Shown one piece after another: positions 12,955-27,141 of a stretch of 64,000 bases of DNA (the first letter of the stretch is position 1; each line of letters opens with the position of its first letter). The DNA lies in NCBI GenBank assembly GCA_949987565.1, contig OX465110.1, positions 7,990,018 through 8,054,017 of the forward strand, written 5' to 3'. Source of the DNA: Luidia sarsii. Taxonomy: Eukaryota > Echinodermata > Asteroidea > Paxillosida > Luidiidae. The position numbers and the translations under genes were made by a program. Below the pieces are notes generated by a model, which was not told where the DNA came from, did not search any database, and worked only from the letters and a program-made list of their open reading frames with translations.

Positions 12955-15860
12955 AAAGAAAAACAGACTTTGCAAGTTAATATCTCCTTCAATATTGTTA
13001 TGATGGAGCTAAAACTTGGCCTCCAGTGAGGCCTTGGAAAAGGCAATCGACCAGGATCAAGAAATCTCAAATCGGACATTTGATGATGAAATTATAGTCA
13101 TGCAAAGAGAACTTACTTCCATCAGCGAGGAAACTTGTGTTGTATGGGCAGTAGAACATTACAGTCGGCGGAGAGAATCTGGATAGAAAAACAGACTTTG
13201 CGAGTTAATATCTCCTTTAATATTGTTAAGATGGAGCTAAAACTTGGCCTCCAGTGAGGCCTTGGAAAAGGCAATCGACCAGAATCAAGAAATCTCAAAT
13301 CGGACATTTGATGATGAAATTATAATCATGCAAAGAGAACTTACTTCCATCAGCGAGGAAACTTGTGTTGTATGGGGAGTAGAACATTACAGTCGGCGGA
13401 GAGAATCTGGAAAGAAAAACAGACTTTGCAAGTTAATATCTCCTTCAATAATGTTATGATGGAGCTAAAACTTGCCCTCCAGTGAGGCCTTGGAAAAGGA
13501 AATCGACCAGGATCAAGAAATCTCAAATCGGACATTTGATGATGAAATTATAGTCATGCAAAGAGAACTTACTTCCATCAGCGAGGCAACTTGTGTTGTA
13601 TGGGCAGTAGCACATTACAGTCGGAGGAGAGAATCTGGAAAGAAAAACAGACTTTGCAAGTTAATATCTCCTTCAATAATGTTATGATGGAGCTAAAACT
13701 TGGCCTCCAGCGAGGCCTTGGAAAAGGCAATCGACCAGGATCAAGAAATCTCAAATCGGACATTTGATGATGAAATTATAGTCATGCAAAGAGAACTTAC
13801 TTCCATCAGCGAGGAAACTTGTGTTGTATGGGCAGTAGAACATTACAGTCGGCGGAGAGAATCTGGATAGAAAAACAGACTTTGCGAGTTAATATCTCCT
13901 TTAATATTGTTAAGATGGAGCTAAAACTTGGCCTCCAGTGAGGCCTTGGAAAAGGCAATCGACCAGAATCAAGAAATTTCAAATCGGACATTTGATGATG
14001 AAATTATAATCATGCAAAGAGAACTTACTTCCATCAGCGAGGAAACTTGTGTTGTATGGGCAGTAGAACATTACAGTCGGCGGAGAGAATCTGGAAAGAA
14101 AAACAGACTTTGCAAGTTATATCTTCTTCAATATTGTTATGATGGAGCTAAAACTTGGCCTCCAGTGAGGCCTTGGAAAAGGCAATCGACCAGGATCAAG
14201 AAATCTCAAATCGGACATTTGATGATGAAATTATAGTCATGCAAAGAGAACTTACTTCCATCAGCGAGGCAACTTGTGTTGTATGGGCAGTAGCACATTA
14301 CAGTCGGCGGAGAGAATCTGGAAAGAAAAACAGACTTTGCGAGTTAATATCTCCTTCAATAATGTTATGATGGAGCTAAAACTTGGCCTCCAGCGAGGCC
14401 TTGGAAAAGGCAATCGACCAGGATCAAGAAATCTCAAATCGGACATTTGATGATGAAATTATAGTCATGCAAAAAGAACTTACTTCCATCAGCGAGGCAA
14501 CTTGTGTTGTATGGGCAGTAGCACATTACAGTCGGAGAAGAGAATCTGGAAAGAAAAACAGACTTTGCAAGTTAATATCTCCTTCAATATTGTTATGATG
14601 GAGCTAAAACTTGGCCTCCAGTGAGGCCTTGGAAAAGGCAATCGACCAGTATCAAGAAATCTCAAATCGGACATTTGATGATGAAATTATAGTCATGCAA
14701 AGAGAACCTACTTCCATCAGCGAGGAAACTTGTGTTGTATGGGCAGTAGCACATTACAGTCGGAGAAGAGAATCTGGAAAGAAAAACAGACTTTGCAAGT
14801 TAATATCTCCTTCAATATTGTTATGATGGAGCTAAAACTTGGCCTCCAGTGAGGCCTTGGAAAAGGCAATCGACCAGGATCAAGAAATCTCAAATCGGAC
14901 ATTTGATGATGAAATTATAGTCATGCAAAGAGAACTTACTTAGATCAGCGAGGAAACTTGTGTTGTATGAGCAGTAGCACATTACAGTCGGCGGAGAGAT
15001 CCTTGAAAGAAAAACAGACTTTGCGAGTTAATATCTCCTTCAATATTGTTATGATGGAGCTAAAACTTGGCCTCCAGTGAGGCCTTGGAAACGGCAATCG
15101 ACCAGTATCAAGAAATCTGAAATCGGACATTTGATGATGAAATTATAGTCATGCAAAGAGAACTTACTTCCATCAGCGAGGCAACTTGTGTTGTATGGGC
15201 AGTAGCACATTACAGTCGGCGGAGAGAATCTGGAAAGAAAAACAGACTTTGCAAGTTATATCTTCTTCAATATTGTTATGATGGAGCTAAAACTTGGCCT
15301 CCAGTGAGGCCTTGGAAAAGGAAATCGACCAGGATCAAGAAATCTCAAATCGGACATTTGATGATGAAATTATAGTCATGCAAAGAGAACTTACTTCCAT
15401 CAGCGAGGAAACTTGTGTTGTATGGGCAGTAGAACATTACAGTCGGCGGAGAGAATCTGGATAGAAAAACAGACTTTGCGAGTTAATATCTCCTTTAATA
15501 TTGTTAAGATGGAGCTAAAACTTGGCCTCCAGTGAGGCCTTGGAAAAGGCAATCGACCAGAATCAAGAAATTTCAAATCGGACATTTGATGATGAAATTA
15601 TAATCATGCAAAGAGAACTTACTTCCATCAGCGAGGAAACTTGTGTTGTATGGGGAGTAGAACATTACAGTCGGCGGAGAGAATCTGGAAAGAAAAACAG
15701 ACTTTGCAAGTTATATCTTCTTCAATATTGTTATGATGGAGCTAAAACTTGGCCTCCAGTGAGGCCTTGGAAAAGGCAATCGACCAGGATCAAGAAATCT
15801 CAAATCGGACATTTGATGATGAAATTATAGTCATGCAAAGAGAACTTACTTCCATCAGCG
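12955..15860. repeat. Second copy of the 2.9-kb block (offset 11845 bp)
   Basis: Partner of the block at 1110-4015, with the same succession of monomer variants and indels and at least one substitution between copies. It is immediately followed by the 2049-bp duplication, so the same region took part in more than one amplification. Confidence 0.78.
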
Positions 15861-18800
15861 AGGCAACTTGTGTTGTATGGGCAGTAGCACATTACAGTCG
15901 GCGGAGAGAATCTGGAAAGAAAAACAGACTTTGCGAGTTAATATCTCCTTCAATAATGTTATGATGGAGCTAAAACTTGGCCTCCAGCGAGGCCTTGGAA
16001 AAGGCAATCGACCAGGATCAAGAAATCTCAAATCGGACATTTGATGATGAAATTATAGTCATGCAAAGAGAACTTACTTCCATCAGCGAGGCAACTTGTG
16101 TTGTATGGGCAGTAGCACATTACAGTCGGAGGAGAGAATCTGGAAAGAAAAACAGACTTTGCAAGTTAATATCTCCTTCAATAATGTTATGATGGATCTA
16201 AAACTTGGCCTCCAGCGAGGCCTTGGAAAAGGCAATCGACCAGGATCAAGAAATCTCAAATCGGACATTTGATGATGAAATTATAGTCATGCAAAGAGAA
16301 CTTACTTCCATCAGCGAGGAAACTTGTGTTGTATGGGCAGTAGAACATTACAGTCGGCAGAGAGAATCTGGATAGAAAAACAGACTTTGCGAGTTAATAT
16401 CTCCTTTAATATTGTTAAGATGGAGCTAAAACTTGGCCTCCAGTGAGGCCTTGGAAAAGGCAATCGACCAGTATCAAGAAATCTCAAATCGGACATTTGA
16501 TGATGAAATTATAATCATGCAAAGAGAACCTACTTCCATCAGCGAGGAAACTTGTGTTGTATGAGCAGTAGCACATTACAGTCGGCGGAGAGATCCTTGA
16601 AAGAAAAACAGACTTTGCGAGTTAATATCTCCTTCAATATTGTTATGATGGAGCTAAAACTTGGCCTCCAGTGAGGCCTTGGAAACGGCAATCGACCAGT
16701 ATCAAGAAATCTGAAATCGGACATTTGATGATGAAATTATAGTCATGCAAAGAGAACTTACTTCCATCAGCGAGGCAACTTGTGTTGTATGGGCAGTAGC
16801 ACATTACAGTCGGCGGAGAGAATCTGGAAAGAAAAACAGACTTTGCAAGTTATATCTTCTTCAATATTGTTATGATGGAGCTAAAAGTTGGCCTCCAGTG
16901 AGGCCTTGGAAAAGGAAATCGACCAGGATCAAGAAATCTCAAATCGGACATTTGATGATGAAATTATAGTCATGCAAAGAGAACTTACTTCCATCAGCGA
17001 GGAAACTTGTGTTGTATGGGCAGTAGAACATTACAGTCGGCGGAGAGAATCTGGATAGAAAAACAGACTTTGCGAGTTAATATCTCCTTTAATATTGTTA
17101 AGATGGAGCTAAAACTTGGCCTCCAGTGAGGCCTTGGAAAAGGCAATCGACCAGAATCAAGAAATTTCAAATCGGACATTTGATGATGAAATTATAATCA
17201 TGCAAAGAGAACTTACTTCCATCAGCGAGGAAACTTGTGTTGTATGGGGAGTAGAACATTACAGTCGGCGGAGAGAATCTGGAAAGAAAAACAGACTTTG
17301 CAAGTTATATCTTCTTCAATATTGTTATGATGGAGCTAAAACTTGGCCTCCAGTGAGGCCTTGGAAAAGGCAATCGACCAGGATCAAGAAATCTCAAATC
17401 GGACATTTGATGATGAAATTATAGTCATGCAAAGAGAACTTACTTCCATCAGCGAGGCAACTTGTGTTGTATGGGCAGTAGCACATTACAGTCGGCGGAG
17501 AGAATCTGGAAAGAAAAACAGACTTTGCAAGTTAATATCTCCTTCAATAATGTTATGATGGATCTAAAACTTGGCCTCCAGCGAGGCCTTGGAAAAGACA
17601 ATCGACCAGGATCAAGAAATCTCAAATCGGACATTTGATGATGAAATTATAGTCATGCAAAGAGAACTTACTTCCATCAGCGAGGCAACTTGTGTTGTAT
17701 GGGCAGTAGCACATTACAGTCGGCGGAGAGAATCTGGAAAGAAAAACAGACTTTGCAAGTTATATCTTCTTCAATATTGTTATGATGGAGCTAAAACTTG
17801 GCCTCCAGCGAGGCCTTGGAAAAGGCAATCGACCAGGATCAAGAAATCTCAAATCGGACATTTGATGATGAAATTATAGTCATGCAAAGAGAACTTACTT
17901 CCATCAGCGAGGCAACTTGTGTTGTATGGGCAGTAGCACATTACAGTCGGCGGAGAGAATCTGGAAAGAAAAACAGACTTTGCGAGTTAATATCTCCTTC
18001 AATAATGTTATGATGGAGCTAAAACTTGGCCTCCAGCGAGGCCTTGGAAAAGGCAATCGACCAGGATCAAGAAATCTCAAATCGGACATTTGATGATGAA
18101 ATTATAGTCATGCAAAGAGAACTTACTTCCATCAGCGAGGCAACTTGTGTTGTATGGGCAGTAGCACATTACAGTCGGAGGAGAGAATCTGGAAAGAAAA
18201 ACAGACTTTGCAAGTTAATATCTCCTTCAATAATGTTATGATGGATCTAAAACTTGGCCTCCAGCGAGGCCTTGGAAAAGGCAATCGACCAGGATCAAGA
18301 AATCTCAAATCGGACATTTGATGATGAAATTATAGTCATGCAAAGAGAACTTACTTCCATCAGCGAGGAAACTTGTGTTGTATGGGCAGTAGAACATTAC
18401 AGTCGGCAGAGAGAATCTGGATAGAAAAACAGACTTTGCGAGTTAATATCTCCTTTAATATTGTTAAGATGGAGCTAAAACTTGGCCTCCAGTGAGGCCT
18501 TGGAAAAGGCAATCGACCAGTATCAAGAAATCTCAAATCGGACATTTGATGATGAAATTATAATCATGCAAAGAGAACCTACTTCCATCAGCGAGGAAAC
18601 TTGTGTTGTATGAGCAGTAGCACATTACAGTCGGCGGAGAGATCCTTGAAAGAAAAACAGACTTTGCGAGTTAATATCTCCTTCAATATTGTTATGATGG
18701 AGCTAAAACTTGGCCTCCAGTGAGGCCTTGGAAACGGCAATCGACCAGTATCAAGAAATCTGAAATCGGACATTTGATGATGAAATTATAGTCATGCAAA

Positions 18801-19803
18801 GAGAACTTACTTCCATCAGCGAGGCAACTTGTGTTGTATGGGCAGTAGCACATTACAGTCGGCGGAGAGAATCTGGAAAGAAAAACAGACTTTGCAAGTT
18901 ATATCTTCTTCAATATTGTTATGATGGAGCTAAAACTTGGCCTCCAGTGAGGCCTTGGAAAAGGAAATCGACCAGGATCAAGAAATCTCAAATCGGACAT
19001 TTGATGATGAAATTATAGTCATGCAAAGAGAACTTACTTCCATCAGCGAGGAAACTTGTGTTGTATGGGCAGTAGAACATTACAGTCGGCGGAGAGAATC
19101 TGGATAGAAAAACAGACTTTGCGAGTTAATATCTCCTTTAATATTGTTAAGATGGAGCTAAAACTTGGCCTCCAGTGAGGCCTTGGAAAAGGCAATCGAC
19201 CAGAATCAAGAAATTTCAAATCGGACATTTGATGATGAAATTATAATCATGCAAAGAGAACTTACTTCCATCAGCGAGGAAACTTGTGTTGTATGGGGAG
19301 TAGAACATTACAGTCGGCGGAGAGAATCTGGAAAGAAAAACAGACTTTGCAAGTTATATCTTCTTCAATATTGTTATGATGGAGCTAAAACTTGGCCTCC
19401 AGTGAGGCCTTGGAAAAGGCAATCGACCAGGATCAAGAAATCTCAAATCGGACATTTGATGATGAAATTATAGTCATGCAAAGAGAACTTACTTCCATCA
19501 GCGAGGCAACTTGTGTTGTATGGGCAGTAGCACATTACAGTCGGCGGAGAGAATCTGGAAAGAAAAACAGACTTTGCAAGTTAATATCTCCTTCAATAAT
19601 GTTATGATGGATCTAAAACTTGGCCTCCAGCGAGGCCTTGGAAAAGACAATCGACCAGGATCAAGAAATCTCAAATCGGACATTTGATGATGAAATTATA
19701 GTCATGCAAAGAGAACTTACTTCCATCAGCGAGGCAACTTGTGTTGTATGGGCAGTAGCACATTACAGTCGGCGGAGAGAATCTGGAAAGAAAAACAGAC
19801 TTT
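15765..19803. repeat. Nine-monomer tandem duplication, period 2049 bp
   Basis: Units at about 15765-17813 and 17814-19803 correspond at a constant offset of 2049 bp. Shared markers are GATGGATCTAAAAC (about 16192 and 18241), AGTCGGCAGAGAG (about 16350 and 18400), the GAAATCTGAAATCGG monomer (about 16705 and 18755) and CTTGGAAAAGACAATCG (about 17588 and 19637). One private difference is CTAAAAGTTGG at about 16883. The 3-bp shortfall from 9 x 228 is explained by three 227-bp monomers within each copy. Confidence 0.82.
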
Positions 19804-20124
19804 GCGAGTTAATATCTCCTTCAATAATGTTATGATGGAGCTAAAACTTGGCCTCCAGCGAGGCCTTGGAAAAGGCAATCGACCAGGATCAAGAAATCTC
19901 AAATCGGACATTTGATGATGAAATTATAGTCATGCAAAGAGAACTTACTTCCATCAGCGAGGAAACTTGTGTTGTATGAGCAGTAGCACATTACAGTCGG
20001 CGGAGAGATCCTTGAAAGAAAAACAGACTTTGCGAGTTAATATCTCCTTCAATATTGTTATGATGGAGCTAAAACTTGGCCTCCAGTGAGGCCTTGGAAA
20101 CGGCAATCGACCAGTATCAAGAAA

Positions 20125-20907
20125 TCTGAAATCGGACATTTGATGATGAAATTATAGTCATGCAAAGAGAACTTACTTCCATCAGCGAGGCAACTTGTGT
20201 TGTATGGGCAGTAGCACATTACAGTCGGCGGAGAGAATCTGGAAAGAAAAACAGACTTTGCAAGTTAATATATCCTTCAATATTGTTATGATGGAGCTAA
20301 AACTTGGCCTCCAGTGAGGCCTTGGAAAAGGCAATCGACCAGGATCAAGAAATCTCAAATCGGACATTTGATGATGAAATTATAGTCATGCAAAGAGAAC
20401 TTACTTCCATCAGCGAGGAAACTTGTGTTGTATGGGCAGTAGAACATTACAGTCGGCAGAGAGAATCTGGATAGAAAAACAGACTTTGCGAGTTAATATC
20501 TCCTTTAATATTGTTAAGATGGAGCTAAAACTTGGCCTCCAGTGAGGCCTTGGAAAAGGCAATCGACCAGTATCAAGAAATCTCAAATCGGACATTTGAT
20601 GATGAAATTATAATCATGCAAAGAGAACCTACTTCCATCAGCGAGGAAACTTGTGTTGTATGGGCAGTAGCACATTACAGTCGGCGGAGAGATCCTTGAA
20701 AAAAAAACAGACTTTGCAAGTTAATATCTCCTTCAATATCACTATAATGAAGCTGAAACTTGGCAAGTAAAAAGGCCTTGGAAAGGGCAATCGACCAGTA
20801 TCAAGAAATCTCAAATCGGACATTTGATGATAAAATTATAATCATGCAAAGAGAACTTACTTCCATCAGCGAGGCAACTTGTGTTGTATGGGCAGTAGCA
20901 CATTACA
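20125..20907. repeat. Satellite block shared with 27417-28199 (offset 7292 bp)
   Basis: The run of variants TTAATATATCC, GTCGGCAGAGAG, GGATAGAAAAAC, GATCCTTGAAAAAAAAAC and the K-class box GGCAAGTAAAAAGG recurs in the same order at 27417-28199. One difference is CAGGATTAAG at about 27637 against CAGGATCAAG here. Homology ends where CGGAGAAGAG (about 20912) faces CGGAGGAGAG (about 28204). This block marks the change from purely H-class satellite to mixed H/K satellite. Confidence 0.7.
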
Positions 20908-20987
20908 GTCGGAGAAGAGAATCTGGAAAGAAAAACAGACTTTGCAAGTTAATATCTCTTTCAATACCACTATGATGAATCTAAAAC

Positions 20988-23090
20988 TTGGCAAGTGAGA
21001 AGGCCTTGGAAAAGGCAATCGACCAGTATCAAGAAATCTTAAATCGGACATTTGAAGATGAAATTATAGTCATGCAAAGAGAACTTACTTCCATCAGCGA
21101 GGCAACTTGTGTTGTATGGGCAGTAGCACATTACAGTCGGAAGAGAGAATCTGGAAAGAAAAACAGACTTTGCGAGTTAATATCTCCTTCAATATTGTTA
21201 TGATGGAGCTAAAACTTGGCCTCCAGTGAGGCCTTGGAAACGGCAATCGACCAGTATCAAGAAATCTCAAATCGGACATTTGATGATGAAATTATAGTCA
21301 TGCAAAGAGAACCTACTTCCATCAGCGAGGAAACTTGTGTTGTATGGGCAGTAGCACATTACAGTCGGAGGAGAGAATCTGGAAAAAAAAACAGACTTTG
21401 CAAGTTAATATCTCCTTCAATATTGTTATGATGGAGCTAAAACTTTGCCTCCAGTGAGGCCTTGGAAAAGGCAATCGACCAGGATCAAGAAATCTCAAAT
21501 CGGACATTTGATGATGAAATTATAGTCATGCAAAGAGAACTTACTTCCATCAGCGAGGAAACTTGTGTTGTATGGGCAGTAGCACATTACAGTCGGCGGA
21601 GAGATCCTGGAAAGAAAAACAGACTTTGCGAGTTAATATCTCCTCCAATATTGTTATGATGGAGCTAAAACTTGGCCTCCAGTGAGGCCTTGGAAACGGC
21701 AATCGACCAGTATCAAGAAATCTCAAATCGGACATTTGATGATGAAATTATAGTCATGCAAAGAGAACCTACTTCCATCAGCGAGGAAACTTGTGTTGTA
21801 TGGGCAGTAGCACATTACAGTCGGAGGAGAGAATCTGGAAAAAAAAACAGACTTTGCAAGTTAATATCTCCTTCAATTTTGTTATGATGGAGCTAAAACT
21901 TGGCCTCCAGTGAGGCCTTGGAAAAGGCAATCGACCAGGATCAAGAAATCTCAAATCGGACATTTGATGATGAAATTATAGTCATGCAAAGAGAACTTAC
22001 TTCCATCAGCGAGGAAACTTGTGTTGTATGGGCAGTTGAACATTACAGTCGGCGGAGAGAATCTGGATAGAAAAACAGACTTTGCGTGTTAATATCTCCT
22101 TTAATATTGTTATGATGGAGCTAAAACTTGGCCTCCAGTGAGGCCTTGGAAAAGGCAATCGACCAGGATCAAGAAATCTCAAATCGGACATTTGATGATG
22201 AAATTATAGTCATGCAAAGAGAACTTACTTCCATCAGCGAGGAAACTTGTGTTGTATGGGCAGTAGCACATTACATTCGGCGGAGAGATCCTGGAAAGAA
22301 AAACAGACTTTGCGAGTTAATATCTCCTTCAATATTGTTATGATGGAGCTAAAACTTGGCCTCCAGTGAGGCCTTGGAAACGGCAATCGACCAGTATCAA
22401 GAAATCTCAAACCGGACATTTGATGATGAAATTATAGTCATGCAAAGAGAACCTACTTCCATCAGCGAGGAAACTTGTGTTGTATGGGCAGTAGCACATT
22501 ACAGTCGGAGGAGAGAATCTGGAAAGAAAAACAGACTTTGCAAGTTAATATCTCCTTCAATATTGTTATGATGGAGCTAAAACTTGGCCTCCAGTGAGGC
22601 CTTGGAAAAGGCAATCGACCAGGATCAAGAAATCTCAAATCGGACATTTGATGATGAAATTATAGTCATGCAAAGAGAACTTACTTCCATCAGCGAGGAA
22701 ACTTGTGTTGTATGGGCAGTAGAACATTACAGTCGGCGGAGAGAATCTGGATAGAAAAACAGACTTTGCGAGTTAATATCTCCTTTAATATTGTTATGAT
22801 GGAGCTAAAACTTGGCCTCCAGTGAGGCCTTGGAAAAGGCAATCGACCAGAATCAAGAAATCTCAAATCGGACATTTGATGATGAAATTATAATCATGCA
22901 AAGAGAACTTACTTCCATCAGCGAGGAAACTTGTGTTGTATGGGCAGTAGAACATTACAGTCGGCGGAGAGAATCTGGAAAGAAAAACAGACTTTGCAAG
23001 TTATATCTCCTTCAATATTGTTATGATGGAGCTGAAACTTGGCCTCCAGTGAGGCCTTGGAAAAGGCAATCGACCAGTATCAAGAAATCT
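20988..23090. repeat. Irregular satellite segment with 456/684-bp local echoes
   Basis: Mostly H-class monomers in which the pairs with GGAGAGATCCTGG and with GGAAACGGCAATCG / CATGCAAAGAGAACC recur at 456 bp (about 21216 and 21672) and 684 bp (about 21672 and 22356). Unique marks are CAATTTTGTTATG (about 21875), ATATCTCCTCCAATATTG (about 21640), CAGTTGAACATTAC (about 22034) and ACATTCGGCGG (about 22273). No gene or mobile element is seen. Confidence 0.6.
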
Positions 23091-25091
23091 TAAATCGGAC
23101 ATTTGAAGATGAAATTATAGTCATGCAAAGAGAACTTACTTCCATCAGCGAGGAAACATGTGTTGTATGGGCAGTAGCACATTACAGTCGGAGGAGAGAA
23201 TCTGGAAAGAAAAACAGACTTTGCAAGTTAATATCTCCTTCAATATCATTATGATGAAGCTGAAACTTGGCAAGTTAAAAGGCCTTGGAAAAGGCAATCG
23301 ACCAGTATCAAGAAATCTCAAATCGGACATTTGATGATGAAATTATAGTCATGCAAAGAGAACTTACTTCCATCAGCGAGGCAACTTGTGTTGTATGGGC
23401 AGTAACACATTAAGTCGGAGGAGAAAATCTGGTAAGAAAAACAGACTTTGCAAGTTAATATCTCCTTCAATATTGTTATGATGGAGCTAAAACTTGGCCT
23501 CCAGTGAGGCCTTGGAAAAGGCAATCGACCAGTATCAAGAAATCTCAAATCGGACATTTGATGATGAAATTATAGTCATGCAAAGAGAACTTACTTCCAT
23601 CAGCGAGGAAACATGTGTTGTATGGGCAGTAGCACATTACAGTCGGAGGAGAGAATCTGGAAAGAAAAACAGACTTTGCAAGTTAATATCTCCTTCAATA
23701 TCATTATGATGAAGCTGAAACTTGGCAAGATAAAAGGCCTTGGAAAAGGCAATCGACCAGTATCAAGAAATCTCAAATCGGACATTTGATGATGAAATTA
23801 TAGTCATGCAAAGAGAACTTACTTCCATCAGCGAGGCAACGTGTGTTGTATGGGCAGTAGCACATTACAGTCGGAGGAGAGAATCTGGAAAGAAAAACAG
23901 ACTTTGCAAGTTAATATCTCCTTCAATATTGTTATGATGGAGCTAAAACTTGGCCTCCAGTGAGGCCTTGGAAAAGGCAATCGACCAGGATCAAGAAATC
24001 TCAAATCAGACATTTGATGATGAAATTATAGTCATGCAAAGACAACTTACTTCCATCAGCGAGGCAACTTGTGTTGTATGGGCAGTAGCACATTACAGTC
24101 GGAGAAGAGAATCTGGAAAGAAAAACAGACTTTGCAAGTTAATATCTCCTTCAATATTGTTATGATGGAGCTAAAACTTGGCCTCCAGTGAGGCCTTGGA
24201 AAAGGCAATCGACCAGGATCAAGAAATCTCAAATCGGACATTTGATGATGAAATTATAGTCATGCAAAGAGAACTTACTTCCATCAGCGAGGAAACTTGT
24301 GTTGTATGGGCAGTAGCACATTACAGTCGGCGGAGAGAATCTGGAAAGAAAAACAGACTTTGCAAGTTAATATCTCCTTCAATATTGTTATGATGGAGCT
24401 AAAACTTGACCTCCAGTGAGGCCTTGGAAAAGGCAATCGACCAGGATCAAGAAATCTTAAATCGGACATTTGATGATGAAATTATAATCATGCAAAGAGA
24501 ACTTACTTCCATCAGCGAGGAAACTTGTGTTGTATGGGCAGTAGCACATTACAGTCGGAAGAGAGAATCTGGAAAGAAAAACAGACTTTGCGAGTTAATA
24601 TCTCCTTCAATATTGTTATGATGGAGCTAAAACTAGGCCTCCAGTGAGGCCTTGGAAAAGGCAATCGACCAGTATCAAGAAATCTCAAATCGGACATTTG
24701 ATGATGAAATTATAGTCATGCAAAGAGAACTTACTTCCATCAGCGAGGAAACATGTGTTGTATGGGCAGTAGCACATTACAGTCGGAGGAGAGAATCTGG
24801 AAAGAAAAACAGACTTTGCAAGTTAATATCTCCTTCAATATCATTATGATGAAGCTGAAACTTGGCAAGTTAAAAGGCCTTGGAAAAGGCAATCGACCAG
24901 TATCAAGAAATCTCAAATCGGACATTTGATGATAAAATTATAATCATGCAAAGAGAACTTACTTCCATCAGCGAGGCAACTTGTGTTGTATGGGCAGTAG
25001 CACATTACAGTCGGCGGAGAAAATTTGGAAAGAAAAACAGACTTTGCAAGTTAATATCTCCTTTAATATTGTTATGATGGAGCTAAAACTT

Positions 25092-25318
25092 GGCCTCCAG
25101 TGAGGCCTTGGAAAAGGCAATCGACCAGGATAAAGAAATCTCAAATCGGACATTTGATGATGAATTATAATCATGCAAAGAGAACTTACTTCCATCAGCG
25201 AGGAAACTTGTGTTGTATGGGCAGTAGCACATTACAGTCGGAGAAGAGAATCTGGAAAGAAAAACAGACTTTGCAAGTTAATAACTCCTTCAATATTGTT
25301 ATGATGGAGCTTAAACTT
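25092..25318. repeat. Paralogous empty site 1 for the retroelement insertion
   Basis: A 227-bp monomer with the same private combination as the monomer broken by the retroelement: GGATAAAG, GATGAATTATAATC (one A missing), GAGAAGAGAATC, TTAATAACTCC, and GGAGCTTAAAC in the following junction. Here AAG at 25275-25277 is followed directly by TTAATAACTCC with no insert. Comparing it with 28966-29151 plus 30064-30104 gives 186 + 41 = 227 bp, so the interrupted monomer is complete once the insert and one AAG are removed. Confidence 0.85.
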
Positions 25319-26914
25319 GGCCTCCAGTGAGGCCTTGGAAAAGGCAATCGACCAGGATCAAGAAATCTCAAATCGGACATTTGATGATAAAATTATAATC
25401 ATGCAAAGAGAACTTACTTCCATCAGCGAGGAAACTTGTGTTGTATGGGCAGTAGCACATTACAGTCGGAGGAGAGAATCTGGAAAGAAAAACAGACTTT
25501 GCAAGTTAATATCTCCTTCAATATCATTATGATGAAGCTGAAACGTGGCAAGTTAAAAGGCCTTGGAAAAGGCAATCGACCAGTATCAAGAAATCTCAAA
25601 TCGGACATTTGATGATGAAATTATAGTCATGCAAAGAGAACTTACTTCCATCAGCGAGGCAACTTGTGTTGTATGGGCAGTAGCACATTACAGTCGGAGG
25701 AGAGAATCTCGAAAGAAAAACAGACTTTGCAAGTTAATATCTCCTTCAATATTGTTATGATGGAGCTAAAACTTGGCCTCCAGTGAGGCCTTGGAAAATG
25801 CAATCGACCAGGATCAAGAAATCTCAAATCGGACATTTGATGATGAAATTATAGTCATGCAAAGAGAACTTACTTCCATCAGCGAGGCAACTTGTGTTGT
25901 ATGGGCAGTAGCACATTACAGTCGGAGAAGAGAATCTGGAAAGAAAAACAGACTTTGCAAGTTAATATCTCCTTCAATATTGTTATGATGGAGCTAAAAC
26001 TTGGCCTCCAGTGAGGCCTTGGAAAAGGCAATCGACCAGGATCAAGAAATCTCAAATCGGACATTTGATGATGAAATTATAGTCATGCAAAGAGAACTTA
26101 CTTCCATCAGCGAGGAAACTTGTGTTGTATGGGCAGTAGCACATTACAGTCGGCGGAGAGAATCTGGAAAGAAAAACAGACTTTGCAAGTTAATATCTCC
26201 TTCAATATTGTTATGATGGAGCTAAAACTTGACCTCCAGTGAGGCCTTGGAAAAGGCAATCGACCAGGATCAAGAAATCTCAAATCGGACATTTGAAGAT
26301 GAAATTATAGTCATGCAAAGAGAACCTACTTCCATCAGCGAGGAAACTTGTGTTGTATGGGCAGTAGCACATTACAGTCGGCGGAGAGAATCTGGAAAGA
26401 AAAACAGACTTTGCAAGTTAATATCTCCTTCAATATTGTTATGATGGAGCTAAAACTTGACCTCCAGTGAGGCCTTGGAAAAGGCAATCGACCAGGATCA
26501 AGAAATCTCAAATCGGACATTTGAAGATGAAATTATAGTCATGCAAAGAGAACCTACTTCCATCAGCGAGGAAACTTGTGTTGTATGGGCAGTAGCACAT
26601 TACAGTTGGAAGAGAGAATCTGGAAAAAAAACCAGACTTTGCAAGTTAATATCTCCTTCAATATCACTATGATGAAGCTGAAACTTGGCAAGTAGAAAGG
26701 CCTTGGAAAGGGCAATCGACCAGTATCAAGAAATCTCAAATCGGACATTTGATGATAAAATTATAATCATGCAAAGAGAACTTACTTCCATCAGCGAGGC
26801 AACTTGTGTTGTATGGGCAGTAGCACATTACAGTCGGCGGAGAGAATCTGGAAAGAAAAACAGACTTTGCAAGTTAATATCTCCTTTAATATTGTTATGA
26901 TGGAGCTAAAACTT

Positions 26915-27141
26915 GGCCTCCAGTGAGGCCTTGGAAAAGGCAATCGACCAGGATAAAGAAATCTCAAATCGGACATTTGATGATGAATTATAATCATGCA
27001 AAGAGAACTTACTTCCATCAGCGAGGAAACTTGTGTTGTATGGGCAGTAGCACATTACAGTCGGAGAAGAGAATCTGGAAAGAAAAACAGACTTTGCAAG
27101 TTAATAACTCCTTCAATATTGTTATGATGGAGCTTAAACTT
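26915..27141. repeat. Paralogous empty site 2 for the retroelement insertion
   Basis: The +1823-bp sister of the first empty site, also 227 bp, with AAG at 27098-27100 running straight into TTAATAACTCC. The TTAATAACTCC variant was seen in only three places in the window: here, at 25278, and split from its unit by the insertion at 30064. That makes the identification of the pre-insertion allele secure. Confidence 0.83.
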
